DNA of 16,323 nt, from assembly GCA_020024085.1 (NCBI GenBank), contig JAHHUG010000024.1, positions 1 to 16,323 of the forward strand, given 5' to 3'. This document shows, piece by piece, positions 7,031 through 15,379 of this stretch (position 1 is the first letter of the stretch; each line of letters begins with the position of its first letter). Position numbers and translations under genes: made by a program. This stretch comes from Christensenellaceae bacterium. GTDB taxonomy: Bacteria > Bacillota > Clostridia > Christensenellales > CAAEEZ01. Below the pieces are notes generated by a model, which was not told the origin of the DNA, made no database searches, and saw only the letters and a list, made by a program, of their open reading frames with translations.

Positions 7031-8060
7031 TTAAATATTTCCTTCTAAGTTGTCCACAAGCTCCATCAATATCACTACCTAAAGTTCTACGAATGGTTGC
7101 TGATGCTCCATTATCCTCTAAAACTTTCAAAAAGTTTTGGATACTGTCCTCACTTGCACGATTCAGGTCTCGTTCCTTGACCTTGTTTAATCTTATCAAA
7201 TTGATATGTGTTGGGAAGCCCTTTGTTATTTCTGCAAGTTTTTTGGCTTGCTCCTCGCTATCGGTTACTCCCTCTATCATACAATACTCAAATATTACCC
7301 TTCTACCTGTCTTATCAAAGTAGTATTTGGCAGCTTTCATTAACTCCTCGATAGGATATTTTTTGTTTATCGGCATAATAGAACTACGATATTCATTGCT
7401 AGATGAATGTAGTGAAATGGTAAGTGTGATATGGTATCCCTCATCAGCAAGCCTATATATATTGTTGCATAGTCCTGATGTCGATAATGAGATATTACGC
7501 ATACTAATATTAAGCCCATTCTTATCCTCAAGTAGCTTGAAAAATTTGGTAACATTGTCGTAATTGTCAAGTGGTTCGCCACTGCCCATAAGTACAACAT
7601 TTGTTATTGCTCTATTAGTAAGGTCGCCACCTAAAAACTTGTTTACGGCTACAATTTGACCTAGTATTTCGCCTGCTGTTAGGTTACGGATTAAGCCATC
7701 TAAACAACTTGCACAAAACTTGCAACCCATTCTGCAACCAACCTGCGTACTGACACACAAAGTGTTGCCATACTTATATTTCATAAGTACGCCCTCTACA
7801 ATATTATTGTCGGGAAGCAGATACAAAAGTTTGATAGTTCCATCAATTTTTGATGTGTAAGTCTCCAAAATTTTGACCGGATTAGCAATATAACTACTTG
7901 ATAGCTTGTCTATTAGTCCTTTTGGCAAATTTTTCATACCCGAAAAGTCTACACCCTTGTGTAGCCACGAGAAAATCTGTTTTGCCCTAAAACTAGGCTC
8001 GCCAAGTTCCTTTAGTAAACCTTGAAGCTCTAGGTTATCTAAACTTAATAAATCTACCAT
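7011..8060 (-). CDS. rlmN: Dual-specificity 23S rRNA / tRNA m2A methyltransferase RlmN
   Basis: RlmN is a radical-SAM enzyme that methylates C2 of A2503 in 23S rRNA and A37 in some tRNAs. The 349-residue protein carries the iron-sulfur cluster cysteines C109, C113 and C116 (CRMGCKFC). Its two mechanistic cysteines align with E. coli C118 and C355: C102 (LCVSTQVGC) and C335 (GACGQLR). GSGEP at about 159-163 is the SAM-binding motif. The start overlaps the rsmB stop by 7 nt and lacks a strong Shine-Dalgarno sequence, so coupling is likely. Confidence 0.97.
   Translation of the reverse strand: MVDLLSLDNLELQGLLKELGEPSFRAKQIFSWLHKGVDFSGMKNLPKGLIDKLSSSYIANPVKILETYTSKIDGTIKLLYLLPDNNIVEGVLMKYKYGNTLCVSTQVGCRMGCKFCASCLDGLIRNLTAGEILGQIVAVNKFLGGDLTNRAITNVVLMGSGEPLDNYDNVTKFFKLLEDKNGLNISMRNISLSTSGLCNNIYRLADEGYHITLTISLHSSSNEYRSSIMPINKKYPIEELMKAAKYYFDKTGRRVIFEYCMIEGVTDSEEQAKKLAEITKGFPTHINLIRLNKVKERDLNRASEDSIQNFLKVLEDNGASATIRRTLGSDIDGACGQLRRKYLSGGKNH
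7024..7028 (-). promoter_or_regulatory. Ribosome-binding site that bears on the rsgA start
   Basis: GGAGG on the minus strand (7028-7024) lies inside the codons following the GTG start of rsgA. It is spaced 8 nt from an in-frame ATT at 7015-7013, which is close to ideal for initiation there and useless for the GTG. Confidence 0.5.
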
Positions 8061-9319
8061 CTTCTAACCATTCGTGCCATAAAGAAACCATCATAGCCCT
8101 TTTGTTCATTTAGCTGAATCATACCATTATTGATAATATCAAGAGGTATTTTTTCTAGCTTGAAGTTATCGTTATTAGCTAAAAACTCATTTACTACCAT
8201 AGAATTTTCTTCAAGAACATTTGTACAAGTTGAATACATAAGTACTCCACCAACCTTAACATAGTTTTTTGAAGTTTCTAGTATTTGTTTTTGCACCTTT
8301 GCCATTTCATAGATATCACTTTCCTTTCTACGAAGTAGAATATCTGGGTTTTTACCAGTAACACCTAATCCACTACATGGACAATCGCAAAGTACTGCAT
8401 CAAATTTATCAACATAATCTTTGTATAATTTTGTAGCGTCCCAAATACCAGCTTTTATTTTTGAATGCATACGATGTTTATAGCTTTCAATAAGTTGTAC
8501 TCTATGAGGGTGAACATCTAAACATATTACATTGCCCTTTGTAAGCTCTCCTGCAAATACACTTTTGCCACCTGGTGCACCACACACATCAAGAAGGTCA
8601 TCAGTCTTTTTAAGTCCTATACCTTTGACAACCATCATTGAGGAAAGCGACTGAATGGTAATATATCCCTCATTAAACAAATACTTTACAAAATCGTTAT
8701 ATTTTACAAACATTCCACCAAATTTTGTTTCCAAAAACTCGGTATTTCTCTCCCTCAAAGCATACTTTAAGTCGGTTAAAGTCATTCGTTTTGAGTTTAC
8801 ACGAATATGCTCCTGAAGTGCCTTTTTTGTATCCAACTTTAGTTTGTAATCATCGGGATATTGCTTGATATACTTTTTAACTAGCCAAAGTGGTTTGTTA
8901 TATTTATAGCTTAATTCATCTTCTTTGGTTATAAGTACCCTTTTTAAATCAAAATTTTTGATAGCATACTTTTTAAGTACTGCATTTGTAAAACCTGCAA
9001 CCGTTTGTTGCTTTAAGGTTTTTGCAAATTCTACACAATTATTGATAACTGCATAGTCGGGTAAACTATCCATATTGTCGATACAATACATACCGATTTT
9101 TAATAAAATTTTAATAGAATTTTTTGGAGATTTTGTACAAAGTGCATTGATACAATAATCGTAACTTACATTATTTTCTAATACTCCATAAACAATCTTA
9201 ACTACCTTATCTTTTTCGCTATCTGTATCCTCTAACATCTTTGCAAGAGTAACATTAAGATAGGCATCTTTAAGATAAACTTCTGTTAAAATATCGTAAC
9301 TTTTTTTAATATAACTCAT
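8054..9319 (-). CDS. rsmB: 16S rRNA m5C967 methyltransferase RsmB (Sun/Fmu family)
   Basis: RsmB methylates a cytosine of 16S rRNA using S-adenosylmethionine. The 421-residue protein has an N-terminal NusB-like RNA-binding domain (about 1-130) and a C-terminal Rossmann methyltransferase. The latter has SAM motif DVCGAPGGKS (244-253), DCPCSGLG (312-319, with Cys315) and YSTCT (362-366, with catalytic Cys365). Motif I usually reads C-A-A-P-G-G-K, so the Gly in CGAPGGK is a minor variant. It starts 1 nt after fmt stops; AAGTGA is a weak ribosome-binding site. In this position the family is annotated rsmB; m5C specificity for C967 is inferred. Confidence 0.94.
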   Translation of the reverse strand: MSYIKKSYDILTEVYLKDAYLNVTLAKMLEDTDSEKDKVVKIVYGVLENNVSYDYCINALCTKSPKNSIKILLKIGMYCIDNMDSLPDYAVINNCVEFAKTLKQQTVAGFTNAVLKKYAIKNFDLKRVLITKEDELSYKYNKPLWLVKKYIKQYPDDYKLKLDTKKALQEHIRVNSKRMTLTDLKYALRERNTEFLETKFGGMFVKYNDFVKYLFNEGYITIQSLSSMMVVKGIGLKKTDDLLDVCGAPGGKSVFAGELTKGNVICLDVHPHRVQLIESYKHRMHSKIKAGIWDATKLYKDYVDKFDAVLCDCPCSGLGVTGKNPDILLRRKESDIYEMAKVQKQILETSKNYVKVGGVLMYSTCTNVLEENSMVVNEFLANNDNFKLEKIPLDIINNGMIQLNEQKGYDGFFMARMVRRW

Positions 9320-9320
9320 A

Positions 9321-10256
9321 CTACTTTATCACTTGTTTTTCAATTTTATGACCACGAAGATAGTCAAACGAACTCATTTTTTTACTATTTTGTGGTTGTA
9401 TAACATTTAATCTAATAAAGCCATCATTTACCTTAACTACAAGACCATTTTTAGCATCAGCAAATACGATTTCGCCATTAGAATAGTTCTCTAAAACCTC
9501 ATTTTCAAGAATAATATTCTCAATTTCGTGTATTTTGAACTGAACATCATTAATAAATGTGAATGCACTTGGCCATGGGCTCATACCTAGTACAAAGTGC
9601 TTTAATTCTTCGCAATTTTTGTTAAAATCAAGCCTACCATCTTCCTTTTTTAGCATAGGATAATGAGTAGCTTTAGTGTGGTCTTGTGGAGTGAAAGTTG
9701 CTTTGTTACTCTCCACTAAATCAAGTCCTTCAAGAAGCACATCGCCTGAAATTAAACTCAATCTATCAAATAGTTCTCCACTGGTTTCATTAGGTAAAAT
9801 GTCCACCTTTTTTTGCAGAATCATATCGCCACTATCTACTGAAAGTGCTGTTTTCATAATGGTGATACCTGTTGTTTTTTCGCCATTAATTACTGCCCAT
9901 TGAATAGGAGAAGAACCACGATATTTTGGTAAAAGCGATGCATGCGAATTGATAACTCCATAAGGTGTTAAGTTAAGGATTTCGTTTGACAAAATTTGAC
10001 CATAAGCAACTGTAACTATTACATCTGCATTAAGGCTTTTCAAATCCTCTACGCCCTCTTTTGAGATTTTTTCGTATTGCAAAACCTTTAAGTTATGCTT
10101 TAGTGCCTCCTCTTTAACGGGAGAAAATGACAATTTATTACGATTACGAAGTCTATCCGGTTGGGTAACTACTGCCACAATTTCGTGGTGTGAAGCTACT
10201 AATTTTTGAAGGGAAGGAACTGCATAATCTGGTGTTCCCATAAAAATAATTTTCAT
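9321..10256 (-). CDS. fmt: Methionyl-tRNA formyltransferase
   Basis: Fmt formylates initiator methionyl-tRNA with 10-formyl-tetrahydrofolate. The 311-residue length is normal. The catalytic signature NSHASLLPKYRGSSPIQW starts at residue 103, giving N103 and H105, and the third catalytic residue is D141 in SVDSGDMI. The C-terminal OB-like tRNA-binding domain follows (about 205-311). It starts after AGTAGG at normal spacing. Unlike every other junction in this operon it is separated from the upstream gene (def) by 221 nt of repeated sequence, which may allow its own promoter. Confidence 0.96.
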   Translation of the reverse strand: MKIIFMGTPDYAVPSLQKLVASHHEIVAVVTQPDRLRNRNKLSFSPVKEEALKHNLKVLQYEKISKEGVEDLKSLNADVIVTVAYGQILSNEILNLTPYGVINSHASLLPKYRGSSPIQWAVINGEKTTGITIMKTALSVDSGDMILQKKVDILPNETSGELFDRLSLISGDVLLEGLDLVESNKATFTPQDHTKATHYPMLKKEDGRLDFNKNCEELKHFVLGMSPWPSAFTFINDVQFKIHEIENIILENEVLENYSNGEIVFADAKNGLVVKVNDGFIRLNVIQPQNSKKMSSFDYLRGHKIEKQVIK

Positions 10257-10260
10257 ATTT

Positions 10261-10468
10261 ACCTACTAACTTTTATATAAAATTTTTATAAATTATCAAA
10301 AACTAGATACCATATTTAGATTTACTAACAAATATTTGCAATACATTTTAGATTTACTAACCTATTATATATGGAAAATTCTTTTGCATTTACCAACCAT
10401 TAGATTTAGGAAAACCTAAAAAATTTATTAACCTATTATATATGGTTGAAGTTTTTTGAAAACCTATT
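10261..10468. repeat. Degenerate direct repeats in the def-fmt gap
   Basis: The gap holds two 22-nt near-identical copies at 10353-10374 and 10424-10445, which differ at one base and share the core taacctattatatatgg. An overlapping 15-mer, tttagatttactaac, occurs at 10315-10329 and 10347-10361. Further weak copies are tttaccaacc (10389-10398), aaaacctatta (10459-10469) and acctactaac (10261-10270). The unit on the minus strand is roughly AATAGGTTAGTAAATCTAAA. There is a perfect 6-bp palindrome with an AAAA loop at 10405-10420, with no T-run on either side. No credible ORF is present. Confidence 0.75.
10435..10462 (-). promoter_or_regulatory. Possible internal promoter for fmt and downstream genes
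   Basis: On the minus strand TTTTCA (10462-10457), a 16-nt spacer and TATAAT (10440-10435) form a weak sigma-A-like pair. The -10 box is part of the repeat unit. The second repeat copy also carries TATAAT (10369-10364) but has no reasonable -35. AT-rich sequence produces such matches by chance. Confidence 0.25.
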
Positions 10469-10477
10469 ACAAATTAA

Positions 10478-10936
10478 CTATCTATAATTAATTTCCTTAC
10501 TGCACTTATCCTTGAACAAAATACCGTCCATATGGTCAATTTCATGACAGCAAGCTCTTGCATTAAAGCCTTCTACAACTTCCCTATGTTTTTTGCCAAA
10601 TCTATCATAGTACTCTAAAGTGATTTCGCTTGGACGAATTACATAGCAATTATAATTGTCTACACTTAAACAACCCTCAATGCCCTCTTGCTCGCCCTTT
10701 TCTTCAAGGATAACTGGGTTGATTAGCTCCCTAAAGAACTCTTTTGATGTTTCAACTACTGCTATTCTACGAAGGATACCAACTTGCACACCTGCAAGTC
10801 CTACACCATCATTTTTTAACATTGTTTCTCTCATATCATCAAGCAAAATTGCTAGCTTGTTATCAAAGTTAGTTACCTCTCTTGATTTTTTTCTAATTTG
10901 TGGGTCTGTGTCTTTTACAATTTGTCTTAATGCCAT
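10478..10936 (-). CDS. def: Peptide deformylase
   Basis: Def removes the formyl group from nascent proteins, completing the cycle begun by Fmt. The 152-residue enzyme shows all three motifs: GVGLAGVQ (44-51; usually GxGLAAxQ, so Ala to Gly here), EGCLSV (87-92, with metal ligand Cys89) and HEIDH (131-135, with metal ligands His131 and His135 and catalytic Glu132). The ATG lies one base after the priA stop (TAAAATG). No Shine-Dalgarno sequence is evident within 15 nt, so it probably depends on terminating priA ribosomes. Confidence 0.97.
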   Translation of the reverse strand: MALRQIVKDTDPQIRKKSREVTNFDNKLAILLDDMRETMLKNDGVGLAGVQVGILRRIAVVETSKEFFRELINPVILEEKGEQEGIEGCLSVDNYNCYVIRPSEITLEYYDRFGKKHREVVEGFNARACCHEIDHMDGILFKDKCSKEINYR

Positions 10937-10937
10937 T

Positions 10938-13133
10938 TTAAATCAAACTTTGTGGGTTATTCTCTACGAATATCCAACAACCTTTCTCCTTATTATATTT
11001 ATTTACTACCTTATAAATTTCATCAATTATTTCTTGGTCGTTTTTCTTTTTTATTCTCAATAATACCTGATAACGATATCTGCTTTGCATACGATTTACT
11101 GGTGATTTCATAGCTTGAAGATATACAAACCTATCCTCGAAATCCTTTTTGATATTTGAGATTTCGTTGAAGATTTGTTGGGTAATTTCTATCGCTTTAT
11201 CCTCGACAATACTTGTTATCATTACACGAATAATTGTGGTATATGGTGGGAAATGTGTTAACTTACGAGCATTATTTTCCTTTTCAAAAAATCCATCGTA
11301 GTCATTTTCTTTGGCGTACCAAAAAACATAATGCTTTGGTGCATAGGTTTGAACTACCACCTTACCCTCTTTGTCGGCTCTACCTGCTCTACCTGCTACT
11401 TGTGTAATTAGCTGAAATGTCCTTTCAGTACTACGATAATCCGAAAAATACAAACTGCTATCTGCATCAAGTATTCCTACAAGTGTAACATTAGGAAAAT
11501 CGTGTCCTTTTGCTATCATTTGTGTGCCTACAAGGATTTGAGCCTCGCCATTTCTAAATGCTTGCAAAATCTTTTGGTGAGAGTCCTTGGTTGATGTGGT
11601 ATCGTTATCCATACGAAGCATCTTAACACCTGGGAAGATTCTTTCAAGCTCTTTTACGACCGTTTCTGTACCGATTTTGCCCATTCTAATATTTTCACTA
11701 CCACAATGTGGGCATTTATCCGGCATCTTATATTTTTTGCCACAATAGTGACACTTTAGCACATTTTCTTCCTTGTGATAGGTAAGCGATATATCGCAAT
11801 CACTACACTTTGCTATATATCCACAATCCCTACACATTACAAAAGATGAAAAACCTCTACGATTGATAAAAATCATAGCTTGGTTGCCATTTTGTATAGT
11901 TTGTCTTAATTCATCTATTAGAACTTTTGAAAAGATTTTGCTATCCTTTTCCTTGACGGCACGAACCATATCAACTATCTGCATTTCAGGTAGTTTTCGT
12001 TGGTTCACTCTTTCTGCCATTCTAATAAGTGTATATTTGCCGTGCTTTGCCCTCAAAAAACTATCTATTGAAGGGGTTGCACTGCCTAGCACAAGTGGGC
12101 ATTTGTTATACTCGGCTCTAAAAATTGCAATATCCTTGGTGTCATACCTTGGATTTGACTCGCTGATATAACTGCCATCGTGCTCCTCATCAATAATAAT
12201 TAATCCTAGATTTTGGATAGGTGCAAAAATCGCCGACCTTGCTCCTATTACTACCCTTGCTTTACCAAGAAGTATCCTCTCCCACTCATCAAACCTTTCT
12301 CCTGCTGATAGTCCACTGTGCAAAATTGCTACAAGCTCGCCAAACCTTGCAGTAACTAGCTTTGACATTTGAGGGGTAAGTGCAATCTCGGGAACAAGCA
12401 TAATTGCAGTTTTACCTTGTTTTAATATTTCCTCCATTGAATGAAGGTAAACTTCGGTTTTACCACTGCCAGTAACACCGTAAAGCAACTTAATTTTGTC
12501 ATCTTCTAGGATTTTATCAACTGCATTTTGTTGTAGTGGTGTAAGTACTTTTTTGTCGTTTTCTGCCCTAATAACATTGGGCTTTCTATCAACTTTGACA
12601 GGCTCTATTACAAGATAATTACGAACTGCAAGTGTGTTTACTGCATTTGCTGAAAACATTTTGTTTAGCTCCTGCTGAAACTCCCCACCATTTTCATTAA
12701 GGTACTCTAAACACTCCTTTTGCTTTTTTGCTCGAGTAGACAAACTTTCGACCATACTGCTAAAATCTATCTCGGTGTTTAGTGTAACATAATTTTTTAC
12801 AAGTTCCTTTACCTTGCCACCACGAAGTTGACTAGGAATAAAAAGCCTTAGTACATCAATTTTCCTAAGATTGTATTTGTGAGTCATGTAGTCCATAAGC
12901 TCTAGCATTTCGGGAGTGATTACCTCGTATTTATCGATAATGCTATCAATAGGCTTTAATTTACCACTAAAGGTAGAAGTATTTTTTAGTTTGATTACAA
13001 ATCCCTCAATAAGTTTTCTACCAAAAGGAACAAGTACACGATGTCCTATGTGTACTTGTAAAATTCCGGTATCATAATCAAATACCCTATCTATTTCGCT
13101 AGTAGATATGTCTACAATAACCTCTGCAACCAT
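10938..13133 (-). CDS. priA: Primosomal replication-restart helicase PriA
   Basis: PriA is a 3'-to-5' DNA helicase that reloads the replisome at repaired forks. The 731-residue protein has an N-terminal DNA-binding region, Walker A GVTGSGKT (219-226) and DEEH (315-318). A two-zinc module has eight cysteines at 434, 437, 443, 446, 461, 464, 474 and 477. Motif VI is QVAGRAGR (578-585). The start overlaps the coaBC stop by one base. Adjacency to coaBC and def is widely conserved. No truncation is seen. Confidence 0.97.
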   Translation of the reverse strand: MVAEVIVDISTSEIDRVFDYDTGILQVHIGHRVLVPFGRKLIEGFVIKLKNTSTFSGKLKPIDSIIDKYEVITPEMLELMDYMTHKYNLRKIDVLRLFIPSQLRGGKVKELVKNYVTLNTEIDFSSMVESLSTRAKKQKECLEYLNENGGEFQQELNKMFSANAVNTLAVRNYLVIEPVKVDRKPNVIRAENDKKVLTPLQQNAVDKILEDDKIKLLYGVTGSGKTEVYLHSMEEILKQGKTAIMLVPEIALTPQMSKLVTARFGELVAILHSGLSAGERFDEWERILLGKARVVIGARSAIFAPIQNLGLIIIDEEHDGSYISESNPRYDTKDIAIFRAEYNKCPLVLGSATPSIDSFLRAKHGKYTLIRMAERVNQRKLPEMQIVDMVRAVKEKDSKIFSKVLIDELRQTIQNGNQAMIFINRRGFSSFVMCRDCGYIAKCSDCDISLTYHKEENVLKCHYCGKKYKMPDKCPHCGSENIRMGKIGTETVVKELERIFPGVKMLRMDNDTTSTKDSHQKILQAFRNGEAQILVGTQMIAKGHDFPNVTLVGILDADSSLYFSDYRSTERTFQLITQVAGRAGRADKEGKVVVQTYAPKHYVFWYAKENDYDGFFEKENNARKLTHFPPYTTIIRVMITSIVEDKAIEITQQIFNEISNIKKDFEDRFVYLQAMKSPVNRMQSRYRYQVLLRIKKKNDQEIIDEIYKVVNKYNKEKGCWIFVENNPQSLI

Positions 13134-14323
13134 TATAATAACTCTACAACTTTATCAATAATCTTTGATGCTAGCTCTGACTTTAACATAAGTTCGTACT
13201 CGGTAACCTCATTGTTACGATTAATCAAAGTTGCGATATTTGTGTCTACATTAAAGCCTGCACCCTCTTTGGTAACATCATTTGCAACTACAATATCAGC
13301 ATTCTTTTTGGCAAGTTTAATCCTTGCATTCTCGATTAAATCGTCGGTTTCTGCACAGAAGATAACAAGAATCCTATCTCCCTTTACCTTTCCAACTGCT
13401 TGGGCTATATCTGGATTTTTTTCAAACTCTAGTACTAGATTTTTACTTTTAATTTTGTGGAATGTAGGATTTTTTACCCTATAATCACTTGGTGCTGCTG
13501 CCTTAATAATAATGTCTGCACGAGAGTAATTTCCCATTACTGCATCATACATTTGTTGGGTAGTTTTTACATTGATTACCTCAAATGTATCCTTAGGTAT
13601 TTTTACGCTAAGTCTACCAGCAATAAGGATTACATCTGCACCTCTTGATTTTGCATTTTTTGCAATCTCCATACCCATTTTGCCTGAGCTATGGTTTGTA
13701 ATATATCTTACACCATCAATGTTTTCCTCGGTTGAACCAGCTGTAACAAGCACGGTTTTGCCCTCTAAATCCCTCTTTGGCATAAGAATATTAATGATAT
13801 TTTCCACAATATCAACAGGCTCTGCCATTTTGCCCTTGCCTACATCGCCACAAGCAAGCCTACCCTCAACTGGGCTTAAAATATTGTAACCCTTCTTTTC
13901 AAGGATTGCGATATTCTCCTGCACTTGAGATGACTCGTACATATTTGTGTTCATAGCAGGACAAATTAGCTTTGGTGCAGTACATGCAAGCATTGTAGTT
14001 GAAAGCATATCATCAGCGATACCATTAGCAATTTTACCAATAGTATTAGCTGTTGCTGGAGCAACTACAAATATATCTGCCTTTTTGGCAAGAGATACAT
14101 GCTCTACCTCAAAATCAAAATCCCTATCAAAAAGGTCGCTAATTACACGATTGTTTGATAAGGTTTCAAAAGATAGTGGTTGCACAAACTGTAATGCATG
14201 ACTTGTCATAATGACTTCAACATTTGCACCAAGTTTTTTTAGTCTACTTACTATCTCGCAAGATTTATAGGCAGCTATACAACCTGTAACACCTAGTAAT
14301 ACTGTTTTTCCTTTTAGAATCAT
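13133..14323 (-). CDS. coaBC: Bifunctional phosphopantothenoylcysteine decarboxylase / synthetase
   Basis: CoaBC carries out two steps of coenzyme A synthesis: CTP-dependent joining of cysteine to 4'-phosphopantothenate (CoaB) and FMN-dependent decarboxylation (CoaC). In the 396 residues the CoaC half (1-180) has the active-site His75 (EVEHVSLA), PAMN (122-125) and the ACG loop (157-159). The CoaB half (from about 188) has TAGSTEENIDGVRYITNHSS, a diverged form of the usual TAGGT-E-ID-VR motif, then AAAPSDYR (275-282) and KIKSK (289-293). It overlaps rpoZ and priA by one base on each side. Confidence 0.96.
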   Translation of the reverse strand: MILKGKTVLLGVTGCIAAYKSCEIVSRLKKLGANVEVIMTSHALQFVQPLSFETLSNNRVISDLFDRDFDFEVEHVSLAKKADIFVVAPATANTIGKIANGIADDMLSTTMLACTAPKLICPAMNTNMYESSQVQENIAILEKKGYNILSPVEGRLACGDVGKGKMAEPVDIVENIINILMPKRDLEGKTVLVTAGSTEENIDGVRYITNHSSGKMGMEIAKNAKSRGADVILIAGRLSVKIPKDTFEVINVKTTQQMYDAVMGNYSRADIIIKAAAPSDYRVKNPTFHKIKSKNLVLEFEKNPDIAQAVGKVKGDRILVIFCAETDDLIENARIKLAKKNADIVVANDVTKEGAGFNVDTNIATLINRNNEVTEYELMLKSELASKIIDKVVELL

Positions 14324-14517
14324 TAGTCTTTCTTAATTTCTATTTTACCTTCGTAAAATTCTTTTGCTGCAACACTAATAGATTTTTGCTTTATTTCCTC
14401 TAGCATTTCTTGCTCTTTAGACTCTAGTGTTCTAGCTCTTTTTGATAGTGCAACAACTAATGCATATTTGCTGTCTGACATTTCAATCATCTTGTCGATT
14501 GGTGGTTCCATTAACAT
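14323..14517 (-). CDS. rpoZ: DNA-directed RNA polymerase omega subunit
   Basis: Omega is the small RNA polymerase subunit that helps assemble beta'. The 64 residues begin MLMEPPIDKMIEMSDSKYAL and include ALSKRARTLE, matching the Bacillota omega pattern (P-I-D, S-KYALV, ASKRAR). The first ATG at 14517 is preferred over the second at 14511 because GAGGAG sits about 10 nt upstream of it. The gene overlaps the gmk stop by 7 nt. The position gmk-rpoZ-coaBC confirms the assignment. Confidence 0.94.
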   Translation of the reverse strand: MLMEPPIDKMIEMSDSKYALVVALSKRARTLESKEQEMLEEIKQKSISVAAKEFYEGKIEIKKD

Positions 14518-15131
14518 TGTATATCTTCTCCTCTAATTAATTTTAATTTGTTTATATTTCTAGTAGCTTTTAGCCTTTCAGCTTTGATTATGCTTTCTAC
14601 CTTGTCTACACAAGTTTCAACAACATCATTAACTACTACATAATCGTATTTTTCTGCCATTTTTAACTCATCGTTAATTTTGGCTTTTCTTAACTTAATT
14701 GACTCCTCTGTTTCAGTGCCACGACCAAGCAACCTATTAACTAGGTCATCAACCGATGGTGGCAACAAAAAGATAAGTATTGCATTTGGTCTTTTTTTCT
14801 TTACATTCATAGCACCTTCGGTATCTATCTCAAGTAAAACATCATTACCCTCTGCAATATTTTTGTCTATCTCGCTATAAAGTGTGCCATAGTAGTTGTC
14901 AAACAACTTGACATACTCCAAAAACTCGTCGTTTTTTATTCTGTTTTCAAAATCTTCCTTTTCTAAAAAGTAATAATTTTTGCCGTCTACCTCGCCTGCT
15001 CTTGGCTTACGAGTGGTGGCTGATACGCTGAACATTAATTCCGGCATATCCTGCATTACAATTTTTTGAACAGTACCTTTACCTACTCCAGAACAACCCG
15101 ACAAAACTATAAATAATCCGTTATCTTTCAT
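14511..15131 (-). CDS. gmk: Guanylate kinase
   Basis: Gmk phosphorylates GMP to GDP with ATP. The 206-residue enzyme has the P-loop GCSGVGKGT (12-20), the GMP-binding segment SATTRKPRAGEVDGKNYYFL (37-56) and the LID-region LLGRGTETEESI (about 133-144). The start is preceded by AGAGGATAGT, a clear ribosome-binding site, 9 nt after remA. Sequence and length are standard. Confidence 0.97.
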   Translation of the reverse strand: MKDNGLFIVLSGCSGVGKGTVQKIVMQDMPELMFSVSATTRKPRAGEVDGKNYYFLEKEDFENRIKNDEFLEYVKLFDNYYGTLYSEIDKNIAEGNDVLLEIDTEGAMNVKKKRPNAILIFLLPPSVDDLVNRLLGRGTETEESIKLRKAKINDELKMAEKYDYVVVNDVVETCVDKVESIIKAERLKATRNINKLKLIRGEDIQC

Positions 15132-15140
15132 ACTATCCTC

Positions 15141-15377
15141 TTAATCTTGATTTAGCCTTGACATAATAGTTTCGGTAGATAGTGCACACAAAAAGATATG
15201 CCCCGTTTCCATAACTATTATTGATTTAATTTTGCGATTGGTTGTAACATCTATTACTAAATCCTTCTCCTTTGATTTTGCAACAAGTTGCTTTGTTGAA
15301 GAAAGATTTGGAGACAAAACTCCTACTATTTTATTTTTGCTAATCACATTTGAAAAGCCAATATTTACATAATCCAT
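15141..15377 (-). CDS. remA: RemA-family extracellular matrix regulator (DUF370)
   Basis: RemA is a small DNA-binding protein that in B. subtilis activates biofilm matrix and osmoprotection genes. The 78-residue product shows the family pattern NIGFSNVIS (5-13), LSPN (21-24), VIDVTTNRKIKSIIVMETGH (41-60) and ETIMSRL (69-75). The arginine pair that B. subtilis RemA has at 50-51 is R48-K49 here, a conservative change. The location between yicC and gmk is diagnostic. The ribosome-binding site is poor and the start is 2 nt after the yicC stop. In Clostridia the family's targets are largely unknown. Confidence 0.93.
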   Translation of the reverse strand: MDYVNIGFSNVISKNKIVGVLSPNLSSTKQLVAKSKEKDLVIDVTTNRKIKSIIVMETGHIFLCALSTETIMSRLNQD

Positions 15378-15379
15378 AA

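Noticed and set aside
10367..10402. Tiny minus-strand ORF (ATG GTT GGT ...) in the def-fmt gap
   Set aside because: Only about 11 codons, no ribosome-binding site, and composed of repeat sequence.
10405..10420. Hairpin in the def-fmt gap as a terminator
   Set aside because: The 6-bp stem with AAAA loop is weak and neither strand has a following T-run; it may just be part of the repeats.
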